Shown here: in pieces, positions 1 through 12,842 of the stretch
Layout: each line of letters starts with the position of its first letter
How positions within the stretch are numbered: the first letter of the stretch is position 1
NCBI GenBank assembly: GCA_039545295.1
Contig: BCIK01000006.1
Location: 496,001 to 560,000 of the forward strand
Length of the DNA: 64,000 bases
Direction of reading: 5' to 3'
Origin: Udeniomyces pyricola
Taxonomy: Eukaryota; Basidiomycota; Tremellomycetes; Cystofilobasidiales; Mrakiaceae
The notes under the pieces: generated by a model
What the model was told of the DNA's origin: nothing
The model's input: only the letters and a program-made list of their open reading frames with translations
The model's database searches: none
Program-made: the position numbers and the translations under genes

Positions 1-521
1 TTGTCCCAAGATCTTGATCCAGCATTATGCGGCTGCTAGCTATAAAGTATCAATCATGCATATATGATGTATGAGCATTCATATGATTCGTAGTCTCATC
101 AATGATTATCTACTTATGGATCATCATCATACACCACCATGTACTCATACAATCAATCGCATCTTTCGACATCTGGACCCAGTACTTCCGTTGTCTGCTG
201 GCAGCCGGCCGCGGGATCACTCACTCGACGGCGTGGCTAGTGGCGCCGCCGTCCTTGCGCCGTCCCAACACTATTCTGCGGGCCGGGAATTTGGGGTAGG
301 CCCGGTTTCCTCCGAACCCTCATAACCAGTCATAATCTCATGCAACCTCATGCAGTTGATATTATCACCAGTTGTCCCAAGCTAATCACGCGTCAACTAC
401 AAACAGTACATGTCCCTGCATATACCTGCACTACTGTATATCATGTGATTTTTTTTTATTTTTATTTTATTTTTGGTTATACCTGCTCAATTGAATTCAG
501 GTCAAACAATGAATAATGTCC
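1..521. other. Left-edge intergenic DNA
   Basis: No gene is supported here. Short open frames exist on the plus strand (for example around 71-325), but they show no recognisable family, splice context or codon pattern. A T-rich tract lies near 449-475. The stretch is the 3' flank of CTU2, which ends at 522. Confidence 0.5.
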
Positions 522-2619
522 TCACTCATCTTCCCCATCACTCAACAGCCAACCCTCTTCCTTCCATTCCTTCTCGAGCTCTTTGCCTCCCTTGTTCTCT
601 CTCCTCATGTCCCGCTCCAAGTTGCCCCTCACCCATCCAGGAAGCCTCGCCTGACCCTCTGGTATCTGAACAGGTGCAAGGTTGCCCCCGCCAGCCGCTC
701 CAGCGGGAGACACGAGTGTCGTCAAGCAAGCGTAGCACAAGCGCCGTTCCACAGGAGCCTGCTTGCGCTCACGGTCAGACTTTTCGTCCGAATCCACCGA
801 GGCTCTTAACGGTTCTACAGAGACACCGTCAACCCCTGCTCGTGAAGGGTGCGAAGCCGGAAGGCTTGTCAACGATGTCGAGGCCAGCCATTCCGATGGC
901 GAAGGATCCGCTGGGAGCTCGCACAACGGGCAGACTGGACCTTGATACGATTCAGAAGAGCTCGCGGGCGATTGGAGATCGGCTCCGGCGAAAACGAGTT
1001 TGGAGGTAGTCCGAGCAATGGTCGAGACGGTGGAGGGATGCGTTCGATCGAGGGTTTGGATGAATTCTACATGGTCCAGCCCAGAAACGAAGGGGTAAAT
1101 GCACGTTAGTCTGGTGGCCTTCATATCTACCAAGTACTGAAGTCAACAGAGAGATCAAGAATACAAAGAACACGGACCCTGAGTAAGGCGCTCGATGCTC
1201 TTGGGAGCCTTGGCCTTGCCCTCTGATGGACCTCCACCTTGGTTGAGCTCATCCTCGATGCCAAACGTCCTCAACCGTCTATGCCAGGCGTACCATCCAA
1301 GCTCCTTGCTCCCAATTCCACTCAACGGCCTGACCTCTTTCACACCTGGTCCTCCAGATGCTTGGCCAAGCTTGGAAAGGTGTGTGAACGACGTCGAGAC
1401 GGAGAGAGGAAGCGTGTACCCCTTCCCAGACGAAGCTTGCGAGATCATAAGCGACGCAAGCCGAGTCGAGGTGACACCGGTCAAAAGGAGGGTCGAGGGC
1501 GTTCCTAGGGTGGGAGACGAGAGAGAGGAGGCCAACCGTGAGAGAAGCGAGGTAAGGAGGAGCGCATTGAGTGCCGGGTGAGAGGGCGCAGGAAGAGTCG
1601 AGAGTAGAGAGGTGTAAGCTTGACGCGACGAGGCGTACGCCGTGTCCTGTACGGTGGGAAGGATGGATGTCTTGAGGACTGTATCAAGGATAGTATCACA
1701 CGCCGTGAGCAAGGGTGAAGATACCGCGCCCAACCAAGGTTCAGCTGAATGGCAACCGCAACTTACCTCGTCCAGGTTGCACCTCAATGCCAACACCCTT
1801 GCTTTCCTTCTGCTCAAATGCCTCCTCCACACCGACCCGGACAAACTCAAATCCAAATTGCTCGCTCATCTTCCTCAAGCTCGCCTCCAATCCGCCATCC
1901 CCATTAGCGGCATCCTTACCCCCGCTGAAATCGACCCACCCGACGACGATTCTACCCCACCTTTCCCTGCCCTTGCCTCGGCCACCGTTTCCAACGCTAG
2001 CGTCGCAGAATGTCCGATGAAACATCTCAATCAGAGACGCTGAGGATGGACCTCCCGAAGCCGCAAGGAGGACCGACGGTTTGGCGGGCGAAGCAGATGA
2101 CCCGTTGGAGGTAGAATGAGAGTGGAAGTTGGCGGGCGTGAGGAGTGGAAGGTGAGGCGTCAGAGCCTTCGAGAACTTGGACTGGAGAAAAGGTGGAAGG
2201 CAGTCTCTACAGTAGGGGTTGGAATGTCAAAGGCAGTCAGTGGACGTCATAAGCGGGTCACATAATAAAGAGGAGGATGTAAGCAACGGGCTCATGGGCT
2301 TACGAGCAGTACGAAAGATGTCGAATGGCGAGAGACCCCTTGTTCACCTTGCACCTCACGCAGATCTTGGAGTCGATCTTGAGTTTGCCTAGTAAGTGAT
2401 GATTCAGTGGAAACGGACAAGATCACGCGGTAGAAGTCACAATGCATCAGCGAGACATCGACAGGAGAGAGGCAGCAGCAATCAGGTGCAATCGAGACGA
2501 GCTTGTTGGTTCATCCGTCGGTGAAGCAGGAGAGACAAGCACTATGACGCACGAGGCATGAGCTTGGCTGGTTCGTCCTCGCCTGGAGCGGCTACGGTAG
2601 GTTCGTTTGAGCAGGACAT
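522..2619 (-). CDS. CTU2: Cytoplasmic tRNA 2-thiolation protein 2 (Ctu2/Ncs2)
   Basis: Ctu2/Ncs2 works with Ctu1/Ncs6 and the sulfur carrier Urm1 to thiolate the wobble uridine U34 of Lys, Glu and Gln tRNAs in the cytosol. Five exons join in frame: 2619-2553, 2388-2304, 2206-1767, 1678-1178 and 1066-522, giving about 545 aa. The N-terminus carries the family zinc motif CVRCK...YCSDC (Cys32, 35, 50, 53) with the hallmark KGSLAIRH between the pairs. The middle has a PP-loop-like fold remnant (SGKG-type region, STRLASL). The segment FIQTLDRTHPSTVSTIARTT is typical of Ctu2, and the C-terminus has the second Cys pairs CPLC and CYAC before an acidic end. The ATG at 2619 opens MSCSNEP, as in orthologs. 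Length is normal for the family. The next gene upstream is on the same strand, 384 bp away. Confidence 0.93.
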
Positions 2620-3002
2620 CTTGAGCGAGAAAGTCGAGTCGGGCAAGAGCGCGTTGGGTCGAAGGAGGAGCTGAAAGTCAGTCGGAACGTCGGGGAGAGC
2701 CCCTCGGAATATCGAGTGCGCGAGTGGCCATCGTCTTTCGATTGCACAGCCTTTGATTTGGCCGTGTCCCACCAATCCCATGATCTGATATAACAGGTGT
2801 CGCTGCATTGCTAGGCGTCCAGTAGTCAAGTTCTACTAAGTCTCCCACTATGTACATGTACATGTACATGTATTGTTGTGATCGTATCATGATTACTAAA
2901 GTCTGCTGCAGCTGGAGTTATCATCCATCAGCGTACCCTCTCCCATATCTCCACACAAATTCACAGTCACTTCGTCGGCATCATACGGCAGAAAACTCCA
3001 TG
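2620..3002. other. Intergenic region, CTU2 promoter side
   Basis: This 383-bp gap lies between the 3' end of the helicase gene and the start of CTU2, both on the minus strand. It should hold the CTU2 promoter and the helicase terminator. A short GTACAT tandem repeat lies at about 2850-2872. I see no gene. Confidence 0.5.
2850..2872. repeat. GTACAT microsatellite
   Basis: About four near-perfect copies of a palindromic hexamer, ATGTAC/GTACAT, lie upstream of CTU2. The repeat is self-complementary, so it could form a hairpin, but it is too short to assign a role. Confidence 0.7.
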
Positions 3003-5613
3003 CTATTCCACAAGGTCCGTCGGCTCAATCGTCCACTTGCTCCTTGCCTCAGGTTCCAAATCCTTCAGCTCATCAAACATTCCCTCAATTCTCCCCCGTT
3101 CCGCGTTGTACCCATCTTCCGACTTGTACACTTCCTCGTCCAGCTTGAGTCTGTTCCACGCCTTCTTGGTCTTGTGAACTAACTGCTCCTCAGTGATCAG
3201 GCCAGCATCGTGCTCCACTTTGAGCCTGCGGACGATTTTCCTGGTTCGAGCCTGACTCGGTGCTTGTAGCCTTGGAAGATCGACGATGGTGAAAACACGG
3301 TTAGTTCGGGTCTTGCCCGTTTCGATCGAAGAGGAAGAAAGACGGCCAACACGACCGGCAGCATGGAGGTAGTCGGATGAGTCGCGGAGCGCGTTAGAGA
3401 AGATGAAGACGTGGGTGATGGAAGGAACGTCGAGGCCTCGGACGAAGGCTTGGTCAACGAGGTAGACGATCGGTCGGTCTGTAGTACGCCGAAGGAAAGA
3501 GGGAAGGACGGAACGGGGAGATGAAGTGGATGTCGATGTCGAAGACGAGGATGAGGTGGTGGTGGTGGTAGTAGGTGCAGAGGTGACGTTGTCATTCGTT
3601 GTCTTTCGGTCCCTGACCGGAGCTGAGGCGACATTCTCTGCATGAATTTCGAGCTCTGTCTTGAGCTCCCGCTCGATTTTTTGAAGGTTGCCTCCACTTG
3701 GAAGGATGAGGAGACTGCGCAATGGTTTCGGCTCGAGCGAGTGCCAGAGCTGGGCAAATGCGTCCATTGACCGTCGAGTCACGGCTGGATGCGACGAAAG
3801 GACGTCTTCTTCCCGGAGATAGGGCGGGAAAGGTTCCTTAAGTGGAGTTGCTGTCGAAAGGTTGTGAACCGTGCCTGCGGCTGTGACGAGAACGACGTGA
3901 TGGATGACTTTGGGGGGCTCGTGGGTGACATCTTTCGCCCCGAAAAACGAGAAGGTGCTCGACAGGCCCGCTTCCGACTTGGCTTGATCGAGATGCCTCA
4001 TCCGGTACAGCTCATCGTCAGCTTGTGACTGGACCGGCTCGAGCTCAATCCTCGATGCAGGAGGGTGAATCCACCGCTCGCTCTCGTCCGCAAATATCTT
4101 GGCGTCATTGGTGAGACTTGCGCTGACCATGATCACCTGAGGCTTGTACTTCCGCTCTTCTCCCTCCATAAGTTTCCGCTGCGATTGAAGCTCAAAGATG
4201 GCTCGCATCAGAGACAGTCCTGGCGAGGCATGGTTTCGCGCAGAGCTATGCCCTATCCTCTGTTTTCGCTTCGCGTTCCTCTCGATCTGCGCCTTCTTCT
4301 CGATGCTCGACGGTATACCAAGTGTCGTGTCAGCCTCATCGATGGCGATTGTTCGTATCGTGTCGAGGCCGAGAGTGTGACATTCTGAGGCGATAACCGC
4401 GGGTTCGTTGAGGGCAGCAAGAAGGGCTGCAGGCGTGGCGATGATAATCTTGGGCGAGCGGTGCGATTGATTCAAGAGGGGCTGGACTTGGGTTAGGAGA
4501 GATGGTGCAGTTCTATCGGGCGTAACGATTGGGATGGTGAGAGGTCTATCTGGGATTTCTTGAAGGGAGGTGGCCCACGAGTGGATCTGGTTGACGAGGG
4601 CGGTAGAGGGAAGCAGGAGAAGCGAGAGTGGGGGCGCGGGCCTGGGAAAATGGCTTGGATATCGTTGATTCAGAAGTGCCAACAGAAGAGCGAAAGACCT
4701 GTGAGGTATTCGTGGCAAGGGTAAGCATCAGCGATAAGTTGAGAGTAAAGCCCACAATACTCGAAGGAGTGCATCACCACACGACGCACTTGCCACTGCC
4801 AGTACCTTGCCGGGCGAAAATATCACGTCCCGTTCTCGATGCCTCCAAGAGTTGGGCCTGAAAAGGAGTTGGGCTGACGATTTGAGGAAATTTGGTTGCA
4901 AGGGATTTCTGGAGTTGTGGATGGAATGGGTAGGACTGAAGAAATGTACCGACGCGACGTGAAGGCGGATGGATTGGGTCAGCAGAGCTAGGTGAGCAGC
5001 TATTCCGTAGCCATCATTCAATGAAGGCAGGTCTCACCTTCCAATCCTTGACGAGGTGGTAGGGTGAGGGTGTGAAGGAGAATGCGGCTCTGGGCTCAGT
5101 CTTGGACTCTGATGTAAGCTCGGGCTCGGGCTTCGGTTCGGAGGTAGGTTTGGGGTAATATGAGGGTGACTTCGGAGTAGAGCGTTGAGGATGGTGGTGG
5201 CCAGTCGATGAGCGAGGGGCTAGTGGGGGTGCTACCCGGGCCGGAGATGAGCCACGGAGTTTATCTAACGGCTGTCGACTGGGAGTGTCGTTAGACAGCC
5301 AGTTGTTAAGGACGTCAAGTTCGCCGGGCGCAGCGAAGTTTGGCGAAGAGGATGTGGTCGAGGACTGAACAAGAGGGGACGAGTATCTTGATGCTGACGA
5401 AGAAGGTGGGTAGACGGGTAGTGGGCTGTCTTCTGCACTTTTGAGTCCATACGATGAATCATGGCTTTTAGGTCTGCCGGGCCCTGGTGGTCTGACTCGG
5501 GCGGAAAAAATAGGAGTCCCGGCAAATGTACGCAGTGAGTTGGTCAAGGATGGCGACCGGACGAGACGCAGGCGGGCAGGATGGAGGGCATGGCGGTGAA
5601 TGGAGAGTCCCAT
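3003..5613 (-). CDS. MRH4: DEAD-box RNA helicase, probably mitochondrial (MRH4-like)
   Basis: This looks like a helicase of the Mrh4 type, which in yeast assists assembly of the large mitochondrial ribosomal subunit. Three exons (5613-5038, 4935-4790, 4698-3003) give 805 aa. The first ATG is at 5613; the open frame upstream begins only with TTG. The N-terminus is rich in Arg, Ser and Leu without acids (MGLSIHRHALHPARL...), which fits a mitochondrial presequence, followed by about 140 Ser/Pro-rich residues. Motifs in order: a Q motif (PTPFQAQLL), Walker A (ARQGTGSGKS, about residues 232-242), DEAD (about 361-364), a SAS in place of SAT (MVSASL), a motif V-like FVRGLDVP, and a diverged motif VI (HAAGRVGRL). 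A Thr/Ser run interrupts the second RecA lobe. The family is secure from the motifs; the mitochondrial role is inferred. Confidence 0.75.
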
Positions 5614-5897
5614 GCAGGGGAATAATCTGTCGAAGGGGATGAAAATCAAACGAGGAAAGGATGCTGCTGGCAAGTACAGATGGGAACTGATGGATGTCGG
5701 GTATGTCGAGTGACTATGTTCTGAGAAGACACAGAACGAATTAAACGAACGACCACCAAATACTGCAAGTTAGTTACATATCTCGCCACCATCGGATATC
5801 GATATCGAGCATTGACGCCTCTGCGCCATCACCTCGATCACGTATACGTACCTCCTCCAGGTCGCTCCCTCCCCACCTCGCTCTCCCTTATCACCGC
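5614..5897. promoter_or_regulatory. Divergent promoter, MRH4-like / RDH54
   Basis: The 284 bp between two divergent start codons must contain both promoters. The sequence GATATCGATATCGA near 5796-5809 is a small palindromic repeat. No clear TATA box is visible. Confidence 0.5.
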
Positions 5898-8800
5898 ATG
5901 TCCACCCCGAACCGCAGACCTAGTGGAGCCCGTATACCATCTGGGGCGTCGTCTTCGGGTCTCAAGCGTAAAGGCGCCCCCATGAGCCCCGCCGCCACAG
6001 CCGGGTCCTCTGTTGGAAGCTCCGCCAAGAAGGCCGCCCATGGACCAGCTCGCGTCCCTGTCCCCGTCTGCCCACCTCGCAACGTTTTCTATGGTATCAA
6101 TCAGTCTGCTGCGACGGAGGATGACAACTCGGAAGCAAGCTACTGGTTCGTTGATTTCTTGCTTGAATCTTGTTGCCTCAGGCTTGAGCCGCTTCTTGAG
6201 AACGCGATCCCCTCCCTTCCCTCTTCCTTCTTCCTGCCGCGTCATTTACGCGTCGCGTCGTGGCGGACGTGTCGATCCGAGTTCAAACAGCAAGCTGATT
6301 TCTCTCTCTCGCGCATTTCCTTATCTTTCAGGATGGTCCAATGGTAATTTTTCCCACATTTCTAGAGCTCTAAGTGCTTGTGGATTTCAACACTAATTTC
6401 TGAATGTCGGTGGATGATTGGGTGCCGGGCAGGAGAAAACCGCAGACCAAAAAGGTTAGCCTAGTACCGCCGTACTCGATCTTGCCTCGCTGTGCAGCTT
6501 CCATGACTGATCGGCCCGATCCTTTACTTTCCTGGCGGCTTACGTACTTTTCAGCACAAGGTATGAATTAGGCTGAGAACAGCTCCTGGTTCGGTGGTAC
6601 AGGTCGATGGCTGATGTTCACTGTTCGGCCCGGTTCCGCAGACGTGGGACGGCGACGCTATTCTCATCATCAGAGGATCCAAGTGCAACCTCAAGGATAC
6701 AGATGGCAAGGAGTAGGTGATATCGCTCTTGTACTCCTTCTATATGATCCCCTTAGTAAGCAGAAACGCTGGCCGATTCTAACTGACCGCATACACCCGC
6801 TTTGTACCACCTTTGGATACGATCGCCCTCGCGTTACAGCATCGGTTCTGGTCGCCTAACTGCCGTCACTGCCTGTGTCGGGGATGAGCTCAAAATTGGA
6901 GGAAAAGAAATTTGTCTCGACCAATCAATATCACCTGCTGAGTGAGTGACCGACCACTGCCATGCCCTAAAAATCGTGTTGATCCGCTAATGTTATGCTA
7001 CTGGTTTGTACTATCGGGTTTTTTCCTGCGCTTTCGTCTCCAGCTATCTCTCTGGTTCGTCCTGCCACATATCATCTTCATGAACCTTAAACTAAGTCAC
7101 TCATAGTGTCGATTACCATGCTCATCATGTCTTTCCTTCTTCTTTTCTTTGTTGATCGTATAGGCGCCTGCTTCAGCTCTGGCGTCGCTGTTTCTGCACC
7201 GCCCCCACCCATGGCTCTGAAGTCCACCGTCGTGCGACCGACTGTGCCTTCATTTAAACCCATGCTACCACACGCTCGACCAGCCTTCAATTCTCCGCTC
7301 CCTATTCCATCTCGAAAACCACAGACGATTCAATCCCAATCGCTGAAAGCAGAGCGGGCTCGAGCAGCAGCCGAGGACGAAGAAGAACCGAAGGCTGGCC
7401 CGTCAACCATGACAGTACCTCAAATAGAACGTGCACCTCCTTTTGTTCCTCCCACTGCGATGAAACCTTCGATCCCGACAGGGGAGAAGAGGAGGGCGCA
7501 AGCAGTGTACATTACTCTTGCCTTTCTCGGGTCGGGCGTCGTCTGGCAACAACCACTTGACTAAGTCTGTTCGCTTTTTCACATATCAGGTTTGATCCAA
7601 AACGGGAAGGAGCTGTTGTCATGAAACGACCCAGCAAGAGCCATCAAGCCCAGTATAACAAAAAGTCAGTCTCTCTACCTCCGTCATTGTCCATCATTTG
7701 ATTCGTTTCGGACAGTTTGACTCATATTGCCGTCGTGCTCCGTTTTCAGGTTGCACGACGTCGTCGATGTAGTGCTGGATCCGAGACTGTCAGATCGCAT
7801 GCGTCCACACCAGAAAGAAGGGGTCAAGTTCCTCTACGAATGTGTGATGGGCCTCCGTCAGATGGAAGGAACAGGCGCCATTCTCGCGGACGAGATGTAT
7901 GACCTCTTCGTCAAGTTAGTCTTCGTCATGTACATCGGGCTATACTCCAAGCTGACTTGAAGTCATAATTTCTAGGGGTCTTGGCAAGACACTCCAGACG
8001 ATCGCTCTCATCTGGACCTTGATCAAACAGAATCCCTACGCCGTTCCGCAACGACGACCCATGTAAGGACAAATCTGGCGACCAACGCTGACCACGTTCA
8101 ACACGAGCTGACCCATCCATCCTATCCATAGTCTTGAGAAGGTTCTCATCGTCTGCCCCGTCAGTCTGACATCCAACTGGAAGAAGGAGTTTCACAAATG
8201 GTTCGTGTCGCTGGCCAATTGTGTGATCTGTCATTCCTGTGTAAAGAGGGAAAGCTGACCATTGTGGTCAACATTGACCGCAGGCTGGGCCGAGATTCAA
8301 TCGTGTGTCCTTTTTCTGTGATAAGCTACTGTGATCTGGTGCCCGTGCCTGATTGCCACTCACCTCTGTTATTTATCCGTTGGTAGGGTGTCTTCGTCGG
8401 CGATGGCGATAAAGACCATATCAAACAGTTCACCAACTCTCGGCGTCATCAGGTCCTCATCATTGGCTATGAAAAGGTTGGTAGCACGGTGGCCGAATTT
8501 GATTTCTTTTCCTAGAGATGCGCTGGTAGCTGACAGTATGCTCGAGTATTGTACAGCTTCGATCGGTCATCGATGTTTTAGTCAGCTGCCAGCCTCCTAT
8601 CGACTTGATAGTCTGTGATGAAGGTGACGTACACGTTCCGTATCCCCCCATATCTTTTTGATCATAGACTAATAATCAGACCATGACGCTGTTCAGGTCA
8701 CCGCCTCAAGTCCAAAGACGCTAAAACAAGCAAGATGTTTGATATTCTTCGAACCAAACGTCGCGTCATCTTGTCCGGAACCCCCTTGCAAAACGATTTG

Positions 8801-11800
8801 ACCGAGTTCTGGTGCATGGTATGCATGATCGTCATAAGTCTGTGCCTTCTTCCTTTTCTACTCACTGATCGCTCTCATTCGCTATCCCACCAGGTTGATT
8901 TCATCAATCCAGGCATCCTGGATACGCTCCCCTCGTTCAACAAGATCTACGGGCAGCCTATCGTTCGTCATTCGCTCATGTCCTCAGTTTGAGCAATTCA
9001 CTACACATATGTCTCATAACGTTCTCTCTTGTGCTCCAATCGATAGATGAAATCTCGTCAGGCCAACGCGACCAAGGCGGAGAAGGAACTTGGACAAGCG
9101 CGCAATGCCAAACTATCCAGTCTCAGCACCCAATTCATCATTCGACGCTCAGCCGATATTCTCAGCAAGTTTCTGCCACCGAAGCGTAAGCCGCCCTCGA
9201 GTTCGATTGTAGTCGTTGTGTTCGGTAGGATCCATACAATCCAAGTTAGCTAATCGACGCATCATCTCCCTCATCCTCTTTCTTTCGCCCTCGCGAAATC
9301 CTATAGACGAATACGTGGTCTTTGTTGCTCCATCCAAGCTGCAGCTCAAAGTGTTTGACCTACTTCTTCACCCATCGACATTGAACGCTTTAATCCGAGG
9401 TCCCTCGTGAGCCTTTTACCCTTCTCTGTGCGTCAAACGAGCCGGGCGATCTTTACTGACATCAGACATCTCCATAATCTAGTTCGCAGGCATTGAACCT
9501 CGTCAACTACGTGCGAAAGGTGTCCAACTCGCCCATGGTGGGTGAATTTCTTGCACTCTACCGGAGGTTCGATGAGTACCTTGCGAAATGTACTAACTTT
9601 GACAAATGACCTCTAGTTGCTTCGAGTCCGCGATGACAGCATCGTAAGTCCAATCATTTCGGTGCGACATCTCCTTGGTATAGCCACGACTGACACAAGA
9701 CGTTCTTTCATCCTTTGTAGAGCAAGGCCGACGTTCCAGACGCTGTCACCATCGCCCGAGCAGCACTGCCGTCAACCATGAACAACTATGACATGAATTG
9801 CAGCGGGTTGGTCTCTTTCTCTCGCATCGGTGTCCTGTATCGCGGTCGTTTGCTGATACAACGTTAACCTTTGTCAAACCACAGTAAACTTATCGCGGTG
9901 GCTAAACTTTTACACGAGATTAGAACTCATACTGAGGAGAAGGTTGTCCTGGTCTCTAATTTCACTCAAGTACGTTTTTGCTCGGCTTACCCTGTTGCGC
10001 TCGCTACCCTTTGGCTGCTGGGCATCGGTTGACAACTGAGTCGTGCCTTGGTTTAGACGCTTGACATCCTTGAGGCTCACTGCAAGACTTTGCGATACAA
10101 ATATGAGAGGCTCGATGGGTTAGTCGTTTTTATTGACGTCGATATCAAGCGGAGCCAAATTTGATGCTAACATATTGTTTTGGCTGATAGCAAAACGGCT
10201 CAAGCGAAGCGACAAGAAATGGTTGACAAGTCAGTCCGGTCAGACTGATTCTACCTCCGCCAAACCTGATGTCCATCGCTGACCTGATTTGTTCTTGCAG
10301 ATTCAACAAAGGACCCCAAGCGGATCGCTTCATATTCCTTCTTTCATCAAAGTCGGGCGGTGCTGGACTCAACCTCATCGGTGCCTCGAGGCTGATTATG
10401 TTTGATTGCGATTGGTAAATCCATGCAGCCATCCTTCGAAGGGACTCCAAGTGAAAGTAGTGTCTGACCTACTCAGTTGACCATATCTTTGTCATCTCCA
10501 GGAATCCGTCGACTGACCTCCAAGCCATGGCACGAGTTCATCGGGACGGCCAGAAGAAACCGGTGTTTATTTACCGTTTCATGAGTAAGCGTTTTGGTTC
10601 TTTCCCTGTTTTTCTTTCTTTCGTTCTTTCTTTTGCTAGTTTTTCACCTGAAAGTACCCCGGACTCTCACTCAGAACTGAGCGATTTGCATTCTTTCGCT
10701 CCCCACAGCCACGGGATCAATCGACGAGAAGATCTATCAACGTCAGGTCACAAAGTTGGGACTCTCAAGCTCAGTCCTTGTACGTGGATACTTGTCCTGA
10801 ACGCTTAGCGTCTGCACTGTCGTTCCCAACGCGTTGTGAATTCTTTCCTCCGTCTCTAATTCCTTCTTTTTTTTTCTTTTTTTTTTTTTTTTTTTTTTGT
10901 TTTTTTTTTTTTTTTTTTTTTGTAATCTTCTTTGGTCTTTTAGGACGCTGAGCAAGCTAAAACAGCGGGAAAATCGTCTGACTCTTTCTCGCCTGCCGAG
11001 CTGGTGAGCATTCCCAGTCCAAAATCCAAACCCCCAGACATGTCCTCGAGCGCTCGTGATGACAGTAGTTCCTGTTCGGATTCATTTTCTTTCTCTTCAA
11101 TGTCCTTTTCCAGCGAGATCTCTTTACGATTCAGACCCGGACGCAATGTCAGACGCACGATCTGCTCGGCTGTGGATGCCTCTTCGAAGCTCTCCCATCG
11201 GACGACGACGACGATAGCAGCAACACTGCACCCAAGTCGTTCAGCGAAAAGTTGAAGGTCAAGGCGGACGCCGTCGCGTCGAAGCTCGCGGAGCATGAGC
11301 GATCGGACGTGGAAGATGGCAGTCAAAGCGATAGTAGTGGTAGCAGTAGTGGGGGGGAAGCCTATATCAGTTTGGCATCCCAAATCCGACCTGAGAAGAG
11401 GCAAAAGAAGGAGGAGGCCAGGGTAAGAGCTACAGCTCCTTCAAATCAAGTCATCCGATCTCTCTCTCTCTCTCTTTCTCTCTGGCGTTGACATTCACAC
11501 TTGAGTATCTACTTGTTAAATCATTCAGGCCAAGAAATCCAAGCAAGACAAGCTTGCTTCGCTTCGTGAATGGGCCCACGTCGATACCCTCCTCGCCGAT
11601 GCGCCCTCCAAGATCTCGGATGACATCCTCGGCTCAATCCTCACCGCTGAATTCCACACTTCTTCCCTCTCGTCCACCCATCACCGGTCGGAAACTGACG
11701 ACGTGGCTCCGAGTCGACGGAAAGGGGATGAGAACCCTCTGTTTTTCCCATCCCAACCTTCTCCGACGGGATCTGGATCGGGATCGGGCCTTGGTAATGG

Positions 11801-12842
11801 AGACGCAACCGATGACGATCAAGCCGACCTTCATCGCTCTCAAAACGGCGTTAACGACGACGATGACGATGATTACGATGATGATGATGACGACGAGCAG
11901 GGAAAGCGCCGACGTCCGTTATCTTCCACCTTGGTATCGCAAAAATCGACACTGAAATTGACGGCTTCCGACGACGAGTCGGACAACTTTTCCTCTATCG
12001 CTGACGACCAGGATGACGATAACAACAATACCAACAACGACGACGACGATGATGATGACGATGCGCCCGTCACACGACGATCCAAGACTGGTTATTCGAC
12101 TGGGTCTGGAAGAGGTGTGACTCACGAACCTGTCGCGAAGAAGGAGAAGCTTAAAGCCTGGGTGGCCGAGTTGTCCGAGGACGACGGCGAGGGACAAAGG
12201 AATACGGATCGGGAAGTGGTGGTGGACGCTATGGCACTGGATAGGCTCTTTGACGATGATGATATCGAGGAGGAGGGTGAAGAGGAGAGAAAGGCTGGTG
12301 TGATGGGTGAGGGGGGTGGTGGAGAGGTAGAAGAGGAAGAGGATGAATGGGAAAGGCCACCGACAAGGATCCGAGGTGGGATGACTCGGGACGCTTTTAG
12401 AAGGAGACTTCAGAACAAGCGTCAGGTTGGGTCGGATGATGACGAGGGAGAGGAGGGAGGCTCATATCTCGATGGCGAAGGAGAATACGACGACGACGAC
12501 GGGTTGGACAGTTTTATGGAGGGCGCTGCGGAAGAGGAAGAGGAGGATCAGGACAAGATTGCTGGGTGGTCGTCATCGTCGTCGGCTAATGGAACAACCA
12601 CCGTCCGCGTCAAAGTCGAGGGTTCAGAAAAGAAGAAGACGACGAGGACGATGATGGATAAGAGCAGAGCTGCTGCGCTCTCAGCTGGGGTTGTCGTCAC
12701 GACTGTCGCGATGGACGGAACGAAACCGAAGCTGGACGCTAGCAGGGGCGGTGGTGGGTTCGATCTCAGACGGCTTGCGGCCGGTGGAGAGGATGGGAGG
12801 GTCGTGTTTTTGTTTGAGAAAGTATCTGTCGCTCAGATCTGA
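5898..12842 (+). CDS. RDH54: SNF2-family recombination translocase Rdh54/Rad54B
   Basis: Rdh54/Tid1/Rad54B is a nuclear SNF2 ATPase that translocates on double-stranded DNA and assists Rad51/Dmc1 recombination. About 31 exons join in frame from the ATG at 5898, giving about 1367 aa. The N-terminal signature KKHKTWDGDA is pieced together from exons of 22, 6 and 71 nt; later come IGGKEI and YLSG. Helicase motifs follow: ADEMGLGKT (junction 7896/7976), CDEGHRLKS (DEGH box), [38 protein letters not shown], and [16 protein letters not shown], which matches Rdh54/Rad54B better than Rad54. [20 protein letters not shown] is the usual post-helicase Cys motif. The last exon (11529-12842) carries the conserved DDILGSIL and the terminal VVFLFEKVS, separated by about 390 residues that are mostly acidic, described in the findings. 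Confidence 0.92.
10862..10921 (+). repeat. Poly(T) tract in an RDH54 intron
   Basis: About 55 nearly pure T residues fill the 3' part of the intron between the exons ending at 10779 and starting at 10944. The tract serves as a very long polypyrimidine tract before the acceptor TTTTAG. Confidence 0.8.

Noticed and set aside
71..325. Short open frame at the left edge
   Set aside because: Too short, not recognisable, no splice or promoter context.
5898..12842. Assignment as RAD54 itself
   Set aside because: The N-terminal KKHKTWDGDA, the [13 protein letters not shown] motif and the C-terminal VVFLFEKVS fit Rdh54/Rad54B better.
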